The position numbers and the translations under genes are program-made. The notes beneath the pieces are model-generated. The model saw nothing but the letters and a program-made list of their open reading frames with translations, was not told the DNA's origin and searched no databases. Positions 46,967 through 54,522 of a DNA stretch of 64,000 nt are shown one piece after another. Location of the stretch: contig JAGOQJ010000004.1 in the NCBI GenBank assembly GCA_017991595.1, forward strand, positions 1-64,000, in the 5' to 3' direction. Origin of the DNA: Candidatus Didemnitutus sp. Lineage in GTDB: Bacteria > Verrucomicrobiota > Verrucomicrobiia > Opitutales > Opitutaceae. Within the stretch, counting starts at the first letter, position 1. Each line of letters starts with the position of its first letter.

Positions 46967-48469
46967 TCACTTGCCCTGGATGCCGCCGTTGTGGCAGTCG
47001 GCGCAGCGGAGCTCGGCGTCGTATTCGCCGCCGGGGTGCTTGAACTCGAGGCCGCGGGCGGTGAGCGTCGTGAGATCGTCGCCCTTGCCTTGCGCGAGGA
47101 TGATGTGGCAGGAGGTGCAGTCGCTGGCCTTCACCTTCTCGCCGGTGGCGGTGGAGTGCTTGTCGTCGTGGCAGCGGAAGCAGCCGGGCCAGTCTTTGTG
47201 GCCGATGTTGTTCGGGTATTGGCGCCAGTCGGCCTTGCGCTCAGGGAACATCGTCGTGGCGTAGATCTCCTGCACGGCGGCGATGGTCTTGGCGAGGGCC
47301 TCGGGAGCGGCGGTCTTGTATTTGCTCTTGAGGTATTCAGCGATCTTGCCGGGGGCCTCGTCGGAAGTGGTGATCGACTCCTGGATCATGGCGTTGACGG
47401 CCTGGCGCTTCACGTTGGGCAGCTCGAGCGAGATGTGACCGAGGGCCATGGCGCGCTCGACGGAGTCGTTGGCGGTGGGGAAGACGTGGGCGGGGCGGTT
47501 GTGGCAGTCGATGCAGTCCATCTTGCGCACGAGCTCCGCGGGCGGCTCGCCCTTGAAGGTCTCGTTGCGGAAGATCTTCACCTCGCCGTCCTTCTTGTGG
47601 GTGACGCGCATCCAGACGATGTCCTGGCGCTTCTCGTCGGCGGCGTAGTATTCGACGATCTGGTCCTTGCTGACGTGCCAGTGGATACCGTTGAGGGGGC
47701 TGCCGGGGCGGCCGTCGTTGACGCGCATGAGCATGCGGACGGTGTAGGCGGAGTTTTTGCGATCCGAGAGGAAGTGCTCGTAGGTCATGTCGAGGTTGCC
47801 GAGGAACTTCTCGGGCCAGTGGCACTTCTCGCAGGTGTCCTGCGCCGGGCGGAGATTGTGGACGGGCGCGGGGATGGGACGGTTGTAGTTGTCGAGAATG
47901 AAGCCGTAGAGCTGGCGGGTGCCGTTGAGCTTGGCCTTGACGAAGGCGGCGGCGCCGGAACCGACGTGGCACTCGACGCAGCCGACGCGGGCGTGCGCGC
48001 CGCGCTGGTAGGTCTGATACTCGGGATTCATCGCCGAGTGGCAGGCCTGGCCGCAGAAGAGGTTGGACTCGGCGTAGTGGAAGGTCTGGTAGCTGCCGAA
48101 CGCGCTGAGCAGGAGGAAGCCGACGGCGCTGGTGACAAAGAGGATGATGTTGCGGCGCTGGCGCGGATCGTGGAAATCGAGGCGCCACTTGTCAGGCATG
48201 GTGGCAGCGTGCTTGATCGCCCAGCGGCGTTGCGCCCAAGCGCCGAAGAACACGAGAGCCAGACCCACAATGAGGAAACCCGGCGCCACGATATACGTGA
48301 AGATGCCGAGATAGGGGTTCTGGTGGGAACCGGTGAGGTCCATCCAAGCGAGCAGCGCAAAGGAGAACAGGGCGCCGACGGCGATGACGCCGCCGATGGC
48401 GCTGATCCAATTGTTGAAGTGGGAGCGCGGCTGGATGACCGGCTGATGGGATTCCGTGGGAGAACTCAT
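46967..48469 (-). CDS. NapC/NirT-like membrane multiheme cytochrome c (7 heme sites)
   Basis: Predicted quinol dehydrogenase. The 500-residue protein has three membrane helices (about 25-43, 55-76 and 108-126). Heme sites follow: one unusual CX3CH (CGQACH, Cys139-His144, with Met a few residues on) and six CxxCH (CVECH, CEKCH, CIDCH, CFRCH, CTSCH, CADCH). The NapC family normally has four hemes after one helix, so this is an extended relative with three further heme sites in a C-terminal part. It sits between two cytochrome c genes and downstream of the porin-cytochrome genes, and would feed electrons from quinol to them. Confidence 0.88.
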   Translation of the reverse strand: MSSPTESHQPVIQPRSHFNNWISAIGGVIAVGALFSFALLAWMDLTGSHQNPYLGIFTYIVAPGFLIVGLALVFFGAWAQRRWAIKHAATMPDKWRLDFHDPRQRRNIILFVTSAVGFLLLSAFGSYQTFHYAESNLFCGQACHSAMNPEYQTYQRGAHARVGCVECHVGSGAAAFVKAKLNGTRQLYGFILDNYNRPIPAPVHNLRPAQDTCEKCHWPEKFLGNLDMTYEHFLSDRKNSAYTVRMLMRVNDGRPGSPLNGIHWHVSKDQIVEYYAADEKRQDIVWMRVTHKKDGEVKIFRNETFKGEPPAELVRKMDCIDCHNRPAHVFPTANDSVERAMALGHISLELPNVKRQAVNAMIQESITTSDEAPGKIAEYLKSKYKTAAPEALAKTIAAVQEIYATTMFPERKADWRQYPNNIGHKDWPGCFRCHDDKHSTATGEKVKASDCTSCHIILAQGKGDDLTTLTARGLEFKHPGGEYDAELRCADCHNGGIQGK

Positions 48470-48644
48470 GCGCGGAGCGGGGAAAATGGGGAGGACACGG
48501 GCGGCGGCGGAGCGGTCGCGGGGACGGGGGCTCGGGCGGTCGCGCGGGTGCGGGAAGTGAGTCGGTGGCCGCGGGCTCCGTCACGCCGAATGGGCGTCGA
48601 TGCGGGCTGCCCGGCCGGGGCCGACTGCGGGGATGGGAACGAAC

Positions 48645-48686
48645 GTTAAAGAAAGAGCCGACGGAGCATCGGGCTGCCGTCGGCTC
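48645..48686 (-). terminator. Intrinsic terminator after the cytochrome c gene at 48710
   Basis: A perfect 10-bp stem (GAGCCGACGG 48655-48664 with CCGTCGGCTC 48677-48686) followed on the minus strand by TTTCTTTAA. It ends the transcript of the multiheme lipoprotein, porin and cytochrome genes. Confidence 0.8.
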
Positions 48687-48709
48687 GAAAAGTGCCGCGA
48701 GGTGCGGCG

Positions 48710-49045
48710 TCAGGCCTTGAGCTGACGGATGAAGGCGACGAGGTCCTTCGCTTCCTGTTCGGAAAGCTCGTCCTTGAAGCCCTTCATCCGCTCTTTGCCA
48801 CCTTCCTTCACGCCTTCCAGGATGGCGTTGAGCATGGCGTCATCCTTCAGCTCGGCTTGGACTGCAGCGTCCGTGTAGTCACGGATCTTCAGTTTCTTGC
48901 CTTGCTTGGTCTGAGCCTTGCCGTCTTCGCCGTGGCAGGACGCGCAGTTGTTTTCCCAGTTTTCCTGGGCCGTGGAGGCGTAGGCCGCCCCGGTGCCGAA
49001 CGCGAGCGCGAGGCTGGCGAGGGCGATTTTGGTCGTGGTTTTCAT
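48710..49045 (-). CDS. Small periplasmic monoheme cytochrome c (paralogue)
   Basis: A 111-residue protein with a signal peptide, CASCH at Cys34-His38 and likely Met87 ligand in ERMKGFKDEL. It shares long identical blocks with the 46392 protein (DGKAQTKQGKKLK, RDYTD, MKGFKDELSE). It is 38 bases after the porin-like gene and ends in a terminator, so it is probably the last gene of that operon. Confidence 0.93.
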   Translation of the reverse strand: MKTTTKIALASLALAFGTGAAYASTAQENWENNCASCHGEDGKAQTKQGKKLKIRDYTDAAVQAELKDDAMLNAILEGVKEGGKERMKGFKDELSEQEAKDLVAFIRQLKA

Positions 49046-49083
49046 AGGGGAATCAACTGGTGGATGATGCGCCAGCTCGGTGC

Positions 49084-51195
49084 TCAGAAGCGATACAGAA
49101 GTTTCGCCTGGAGCATGTTGGCCTCATAGTCGGCCTTGCCGAGGTAGGCGGAGTCCTCGCTCTTCGCGTAGGTATACTTCACCACGATCGTGGTGCGGCG
49201 GTCGAGCTTGCGCTTGTAGGTGACCGAGGCGATGTCCGTCTGCACATCGGTGCCGTAGGGCGTGTAGGCGGGGGCGTTGTTGATGAACGTGTCGCGGGCC
49301 CCGTAGCTGGTGTAATCAACGTAGAGGTCGCTTTGGTCATCGAGCGCGTAGCCGCTGCTGATGTTGTAGCTGAGGTAGTCGCCCAAGCTGGCAGTGACGA
49401 TGTTGGCCGAGGCACCCGTGGCGTAGACCGCTGGGGTGACGAGTTCCTCGTCGACGAGGTTGACGTTAGCCTGCACGAACCAGCGCGGAGTCGGGTTCCA
49501 GGAGAGGGACTCGCTGTAGATGTGCTGGGTGACGTTCATGCTCTCGAAGAACGCGGTGTCGAACTCCTGGGTCATGGTCGTGCTCTTCATGTAGTCGTAG
49601 CGCGTGACCGAACGGAGGGTCGGCAGGATGCGCCAGGTGAGGCGGACGTTGAAGTCGTTCGTCTCGAGGTCCTGGTTGCTGATGTAGGCCGGATAGCGGT
49701 CGCCGGAAGCGAGGCCATTGGGTGTGGTGTCACGCACGGCGTCGAAGTCGTTTTGACGGACCTTGTAGTAGTATTGCGCGGCGACGGACAGACCGGGGCG
49801 GGCATACCAGCTGGTCGTGAAAGCATACTTCTGAGTCTTGCGGGACATCTCGGTGTCGCGATCGACGGAGATGGCCTGCAGGGGCGTGCCCGGCTCGGCG
49901 ATGAGGGTCTCCTCAAGCTGGCCGTCCGAGTTGGAGATGTCGGCGCGGAAGTTGAAGTTGAAGTTCTTCACGCCGGTGTAGCGCATCTCGAGACCGTAGT
50001 TGTAGGTCTTCCAGTCCTTGTCGGACTCGGCTTCGAGCTCCTCGATGATGGTCGTGGTGACGGGGTTGAAGTTCGTCTCGATCATCTCGGCGACGTTGCT
50101 CCACTCGGTCTTCTCGAAACGCATCGCGGGAACGATGGTGAGGTGCTCCAGCGGGCGATACATCAGGGAGATGTTGGCGATCGTCTGGGTCATCTCGGAT
50201 TCGCCGAGTTCGTGACCGGGAAGGGCGAAGTAACCTTCGTCACGCGCCTGCTTACCGGGATAAGTGGTGCTGAAGGCGGCGTCGAAGTTCGCGCCGACGA
50301 CGCGACTGCCACTGAGGGTGGTGTCGATCGTGGTGCGGGCAACGGCGGTCGTGAGCTTGATCTGCTCCGTGATATCGACGGCATAGGAGCCGCGGAAGTG
50401 GAGCATATCGTAGTCCTGACCTTCCTTGTTCGTCACATAACGATCGGCGGCCGGTTCGGCGACGCGACGACGGGCATAGCGACCGTTGTCGTATTCGCCC
50501 TTCTCATAGCGCGCACCGATCATCCACTCGTTCTTGTCGCCGCGCTTGGACGCGGTGCCTTGGATGATGTGCTTCTTCTCATCGATGCGCATGAACGCAG
50601 GGATGATGTAGCGGTTGACGTTGGGCTCGGTGACGCGGCCGTCGGCCCAGGCGGTCGAATCCTTGTCGCCTTCGCGGGTGACGTAGTCGTAGCGGAGCAC
50701 GAAGCTCGGGAGGTCGGGCTTGGTGAGACCGAGTTCGAGCCAGAGGTTGCCGCGGTCGATCGCCATCTCCTCGTCGGTGATGGTGAAGGTCTTGCCGTTG
50801 ACGGGCCAGACGCCGCCGGTGCCGTCATAGTGCACGCGGGTCTGCTTGTAGCCGAACTTGACGTAGCCGACCTCGTCCTTGGTGACCGTGAGGTCGAACA
50901 GGTAGTCGCCGTTGCCAGCCATGGCCTGGCCGCGGAGTTTGAGGGAGGTGGAGTCGTTGATCTGCTTCGCGTAGCGCAGATCCTCGATGCCGAAGAAGCC
51001 TTCCTTGCGCACTTGGAATTGGCGCTGGAAGCCGGCGCGGTCGCCGTCCTGAAGGACGGAACCGGTGCCGAGCTCGATGTAGTTTTCGTAAACGGGCTCT
51101 TTGTCAGCCGCGTTCAGAGCGGTGGCCAAGCCCAAGAGGCTCGCGCAAGCGAGCAAGGGCCGGCGGACTGAGTGGAGAAAAGCGGATGTTTTCAT
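49084..51195 (-). CDS. MtrB/PioB-like outer-membrane beta-barrel protein
   Basis: The 703-residue protein has a signal peptide (RRPLLACASLLGLATALNA). The rest alternates short amphipathic strands and polar loops (EVGYVKFGYKQTRVHYDG, WMIGARYEKGEYDNGRYARR, TTIVVKYTYAKSEDSAYLG). It ends in LLYRF, the terminal aromatic typical of barrels inserted by BAM. Length and style fit the MtrB/PioB decaheme-associated porins, which hold a multiheme cytochrome across the outer membrane. The N-terminal CxxC of Shewanella MtrB is not present. It directly follows the multiheme lipoprotein gene (24-base gap), which supports the conduit assignment. Confidence 0.75.
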   Translation of the reverse strand: MKTSAFLHSVRRPLLACASLLGLATALNAADKEPVYENYIELGTGSVLQDGDRAGFQRQFQVRKEGFFGIEDLRYAKQINDSTSLKLRGQAMAGNGDYLFDLTVTKDEVGYVKFGYKQTRVHYDGTGGVWPVNGKTFTITDEEMAIDRGNLWLELGLTKPDLPSFVLRYDYVTREGDKDSTAWADGRVTEPNVNRYIIPAFMRIDEKKHIIQGTASKRGDKNEWMIGARYEKGEYDNGRYARRRVAEPAADRYVTNKEGQDYDMLHFRGSYAVDITEQIKLTTAVARTTIDTTLSGSRVVGANFDAAFSTTYPGKQARDEGYFALPGHELGESEMTQTIANISLMYRPLEHLTIVPAMRFEKTEWSNVAEMIETNFNPVTTTIIEELEAESDKDWKTYNYGLEMRYTGVKNFNFNFRADISNSDGQLEETLIAEPGTPLQAISVDRDTEMSRKTQKYAFTTSWYARPGLSVAAQYYYKVRQNDFDAVRDTTPNGLASGDRYPAYISNQDLETNDFNVRLTWRILPTLRSVTRYDYMKSTTMTQEFDTAFFESMNVTQHIYSESLSWNPTPRWFVQANVNLVDEELVTPAVYATGASANIVTASLGDYLSYNISSGYALDDQSDLYVDYTSYGARDTFINNAPAYTPYGTDVQTDIASVTYKRKLDRRTTIVVKYTYAKSEDSAYLGKADYEANMLQAKLLYRF

Positions 51196-51219
51196 CGCAG
51201 TGTCCTGTGAAAGGTGGGG

Positions 51220-52005
51220 TTAGAAGCGGAGGGAGGAGCTGACGTGCGAGCCGTGGACGGCTTCGTGGCAGCCAGTGGACCAGCAGGTGCCGCCGCGGGT
51301 CAGGTAACCGCTCGCGCCGCCGTGCTGACGACCGCCGATGTAGATGTCACCGGTGGACGTGGTTTGCTGATAGTGGCACTGCAAGCAGAGGTTCGAGTTG
51401 CGGGCCTTCAGCATCTTCGCATTGAGCGTGCCGTGCGGGTTATGGCACACGGTGCAGCCTTCGCGGGAGGCCTCGTGTTCGAACACGTAGGGGCCGCCTT
51501 GCGAGGTGTGGCACTTGACGCAGGACGAGTTGATGGCGTCGATGCTCGTGCCGCCCTCGGCGACGGCGTTGCCGGCGTGCGGGTCATGGCAGTCGCTGCA
51601 GGTCATCTTGCCCGAGGCAATCGGATGGGAATTCGGCAGGCTGAACTCGCCGCGCTTCTCCAAGTGGCACTGGTAGCAGGTCTCGGCGGTCGGGTTGAGG
51701 ATCGTGCCGATGCTGCCACCGGCCTTGACGTGCAGGGAACCCGGGCCGTGGCAGGATTCGCAGCCCGTCTCCACCGCGTTGCCGCCGTCGGCGAACAGCT
51801 TGGCGTGCGTGGCGTCAGCGAATTTGTGCGAGACGTCCTCGTGGCACGTCGAGCACTTGCTCGAGCCCACGTAGGTCGCGCCGGGGATGGAAGGCGGTGC
51901 CATGATGGTGCGACTCGTGGTCACACATGACACAAGGAGAAGGCCCCAGATGGCGGCTCCTCCGAAGATTAAGGTGCTTTTAGTCCAGCGCGATGGTGTG
52001 CTCAT
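51220..52005 (-). CDS. DmsE/MtrA-like multiheme cytochrome c lipoprotein (8 heme sites)
   Basis: The 261-residue protein has a lipobox in LLVSC (Cys27). Seven CxxCH motifs follow (CSTCH at 51, then CESCH, CYQCH, CSDCH, CVKCH, CTVCH and CLQCH), and one CX4CH (CWSTGCH, 241-247) near the C-terminus. Spacing with HxxH-type histidines (HDPHAG, HNPHGT) resembles the DmsE/MtrA family, which normally has ten hemes. Paired with the downstream barrel, it is the likely electron plug of an outer-membrane conduit. The lipid anchor would hold it to a membrane, unlike soluble MtrA. It is the first gene of the operon. Confidence 0.87.
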   Translation of the reverse strand: MSTPSRWTKSTLIFGGAAIWGLLLVSCVTTSRTIMAPPSIPGATYVGSSKCSTCHEDVSHKFADATHAKLFADGGNAVETGCESCHGPGSLHVKAGGSIGTILNPTAETCYQCHLEKRGEFSLPNSHPIASGKMTCSDCHDPHAGNAVAEGGTSIDAINSSCVKCHTSQGGPYVFEHEASREGCTVCHNPHGTLNAKMLKARNSNLCLQCHYQQTTSTGDIYIGGRQHGGASGYLTRGGTCWSTGCHEAVHGSHVSSSLRF

Positions 52006-52267
52006 GACTTATAGCTGGTTTGGTTTGGTTTGGTAGACTCCCGTTGGTTGTAGACGGAAACAGGTTTTCAGCTGTGCGAGTGTGCCATAAGGCTGAGCTT
52101 ATGACTGCGCACGGGTTGTGCAGGTGTGTGCAGTGCTTGTGTGGCGTGGAACGCACGGTGGGCGCTGATGGCACGAGGCATGCGATGGTTTATCGGCGCG
52201 CAGGCCACAAAAGCGACTGCATGACAAACTTTGACACTCAAAGAGCAAGGCATGCGCAGCGCAGCGT

Positions 52268-53011
52268 TCACAGGCCGAGAAATTGAATGGCGCAACCGGC
52301 GCACAGCACCAAGCCGCCGGCGATCACATGCGTGTAGCGCTCCCAACGCTGCAACGGCAGCAGGCGGATGCCACGCAACGCAAGCAGCACCGTGACGAGC
52401 ATCGCCGCCACCGTCAGTGCGGTGAACACGAGCACGACCAACGTCATGTCGGTCCATTGGCCTTGAGCCGCGGGATACATCACGAGTGGGATCATCGGTT
52501 CGCACGGCCCGAGCACGAAGATCGTGAAAAGCACCCACGGGGTCAAACGAAACCCTGCCTCCTCGCCGTGCGCGTGAAGATGCAGCGCCTCATGCGCGTG
52601 CGCATGCGTGTGCACCGCCCCACCCTCGTGCGCGTGTGCATGCACATGCGCCTGCGCCCGCAGCGCCTTCTTCAGGCCCCAAGCGAAATACACCGCGCCG
52701 AACGCGATCATCGCCCAGGCCGCCAGATTGCCGCGAAACTCCTCGATCAGCTCCACGCGTTCGAGCCCGTAGCCGAAGATCACGGCGCCCAGCGCCACGA
52801 CGACCGAACTTGCCACGTGCCCGAGCCCGCAGAGCGAAGTCCAAAACACCGTGCGCCGCACCGACCAGCGCCGCGCGCGGCCCATGACGATGAACGGCAG
52901 ATAATGATCCGGGCCGGCGAGCGTGTGCACGACGGCGACGCCCATCGTGCTCAAGAGGAGAATCCAAAAACCGGGGGAACCGAGCGAGGTGGCGTGAATT
53001 TCGGCAAGCAT
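52268..53011 (-). CDS. Probable nickel transporter with His-rich loop (UreH/NicO-like)
   Basis: The 247-residue protein has six hydrophobic segments. Helix 1 holds VVHTLAGPDHYLPF, which recalls the H-x4-D-H metal motif of nickel/cobalt carriers. A later helix holds GPCEPMIPLVMYPA, as in the UreH-like subfamily. Between helices 3 and 4 a loop (about 118-150) is packed with alternating His and Ala. Such loops store or select Ni2+. It sits next to the hydrogenase protease gene, and the [NiFe] enzyme provides the need for nickel. The substrate is inferred. Confidence 0.75.
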   Translation of the reverse strand: MLAEIHATSLGSPGFWILLLSTMGVAVVHTLAGPDHYLPFIVMGRARRWSVRRTVFWTSLCGLGHVASSVVVALGAVIFGYGLERVELIEEFRGNLAAWAMIAFGAVYFAWGLKKALRAQAHVHAHAHEGGAVHTHAHAHEALHLHAHGEEAGFRLTPWVLFTIFVLGPCEPMIPLVMYPAAQGQWTDMTLVVLVFTALTVAAMLVTVLLALRGIRLLPLQRWERYTHVIAGGLVLCAGCAIQFLGL

Positions 53012-53057
53012 GGGGAAATCGGGGCGGGACGGGTTGCGTCGGGCGAAAGCGGCCGGC

Positions 53058-53588
53058 TCAAAGCGTCTCCGTCGCCAGCCGCGCGGCCAGCGCGTGCATC
53101 GCGGCGACGACCTCGGGCACCGCCGCGGCGACCGCGGGCGAAAGCTCGGTGCACATGGGTTCCACTTCCTCGACGGAGATCGTGTAGAGATGGATGGCCG
53201 GCATCTGGCCGAGCAGGGCCGCGGCCGCGAAAAGATCCTTCACCCCGAAATCGTGCGCACCGAGCCCGCGCGGCAGGTCGCCGACGCGGCGCGGCTGGAG
53301 GAAGGTGATGGTGCCGGCGGGCCGGCCGTCGCGCGTGGCATCAACCATCACGACATCGCTCACGCGCTCGAATTCGAGCAGCAGGTTGATCCCGCCCGTG
53401 CCACCGTCCAGCACTCGCACGCCGAAGAGCGGCGGCTGGGCCTCGAGGTGGTGAATCACGTGGATGCCGACGCCTTCGTCGCCCATGAGCCAGTTGCCCA
53501 CGCCGAGCAGCAGCACGCGGGGCTGGGAAAGCGGAGCGCCGGGGTCCGGCAAAACGACAGGGGAGGAAAGTTCGTGGGTGGAGATCAT
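53058..53588 (-). CDS. [NiFe] hydrogenase maturation protease (HyaD/HupD type)
   Basis: Removes the C-terminal propeptide of the large subunit after nickel insertion. The 176-residue protein has VLLLGVGNWLMGDEGVG (the metal-sensing Glu in DEG), VLDGGTGGINLL, VMVDATRDG and the His in GLGAHDFGVKDL, all family positions. The start at 53588 leaves an N-terminal tail slightly longer than usual. It lies downstream of the hydrogenase genes after a terminator and is followed by the nickel-transporter-like gene 46 bases on. Confidence 0.92.
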   Translation of the reverse strand: MISTHELSSPVVLPDPGAPLSQPRVLLLGVGNWLMGDEGVGIHVIHHLEAQPPLFGVRVLDGGTGGINLLLEFERVSDVVMVDATRDGRPAGTITFLQPRRVGDLPRGLGAHDFGVKDLFAAAALLGQMPAIHLYTISVEEVEPMCTELSPAVAAAVPEVVAAMHALAARLATETL

Positions 53589-53639
53589 CGCGGGAGGTCC
53601 TGCAGGCGCAGCCGCATCATCAAAGGCGGCTGCGTCCGG

Positions 53640-53673
53640 AAAAAAGATCGGGCGGAGTCGGAAGACTCCGCCC
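53640..53673 (-). terminator. Intrinsic terminator of the hydrogenase structural operon
   Basis: A perfect 10-bp stem (GGGCGGAGTC with GACTCCGCCC, 53650-53673) with a four-base loop; on the minus strand it is followed by GATC and six T's. It lies 57 bases past the cytochrome b subunit gene. Confidence 0.85.
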
Positions 53674-53729
53674 GGCAAGTCTCGCCGGGCGGGCGGCCAC
53701 TTCGTTGGTCGTCGCGCGGCGCATCGGGG

Positions 53730-54509
53730 TCAGATCACGGGTTCGCCCTTGGCGTGCTCGGCGGAGCCGCGCTGGCCGGAAGGCGCGCCGGCTTTACCGG
53801 GGAAACCGGAGACGCCGGACACGTGCGGCGCCTCGACCTGGTGCTTCGCCATGAACTTCCAGCCACCGATGATCGACGTCAGCACGCCGTGCCCTTCCAC
53901 GTAGTCGTGATACATCACGAGATAGACGTGGATGAGCGCGAAGATGCCGAACGCCCAGGTCACCGCGTAGTGGAAGATCCGGAGGTTCTGCTCGCTGCCG
54001 AAGAGCGGGAGCATCCAGGCGAAGAGCTGCGGGAAGAAACTGTCGCTCATCGGGGCCAGCAGGGCGAAGCCCGAGGCCACCTGGAAGAGCGTCAGCAGCC
54101 CCGTGCCGGTGTAGGTGAAGTAGGCCACGGAGTTGTGGCCCATCGTGCGCACCGGCTTGTTCCGCGCCTGCAGGATGTCGACCGTCAGCACTTCCCAGAT
54201 CTGGCGGATCTGCGCGAGCGTGAGCGGGAAGAAATTCCGCCAGTTCGCGTATTTGTTGCCGACGAGCGACCAGTAGAGCCGGAACATGAAGTTAGCGAAG
54301 AACACGTAGCCGGAGAGGAAGTGCACGAAGCGCAGCGTGCCGAACCAGTAGCCGAACGTCGCCTCGTTCGCGTTGAGCAACGCGGGCGGATGCGCGATCA
54401 GGTAACCGGTCGTCGCGAGCACGACGATGCAGAGGGCGTTGATCCAATGGAACCAGCGCACGGGCTGCTCCCAGACGTAAACCCGTTGGTATTCGTTCGA
54501 GGCGTGCAT
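53730..54509 (-). CDS. hyaC: [NiFe] hydrogenase cytochrome b subunit (HyaC/HupC type)
   Basis: Anchors the hydrogenase to the membrane and moves its electrons to quinone. The 259-residue protein has four or five helices with heme-b histidines in PVRWFHWINAL, LRFVHFLSGY, RIFHYAVTWAFG and ALIHVYLVMYHDY, as in the family. The last 30 residues are a Gly/Ala/Gln tail. It lies 13 bases after the large-subunit gene and ends the structural operon. Confidence 0.93.
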   Translation of the reverse strand: MHASNEYQRVYVWEQPVRWFHWINALCIVVLATTGYLIAHPPALLNANEATFGYWFGTLRFVHFLSGYVFFANFMFRLYWSLVGNKYANWRNFFPLTLAQIRQIWEVLTVDILQARNKPVRTMGHNSVAYFTYTGTGLLTLFQVASGFALLAPMSDSFFPQLFAWMLPLFGSEQNLRIFHYAVTWAFGIFALIHVYLVMYHDYVEGHGVLTSIIGGWKFMAKHQVEAPHVSGVSGFPGKAGAPSGQRGSAEHAKGEPVI

Positions 54510-54522
54510 GAGGGCCTCCGGG

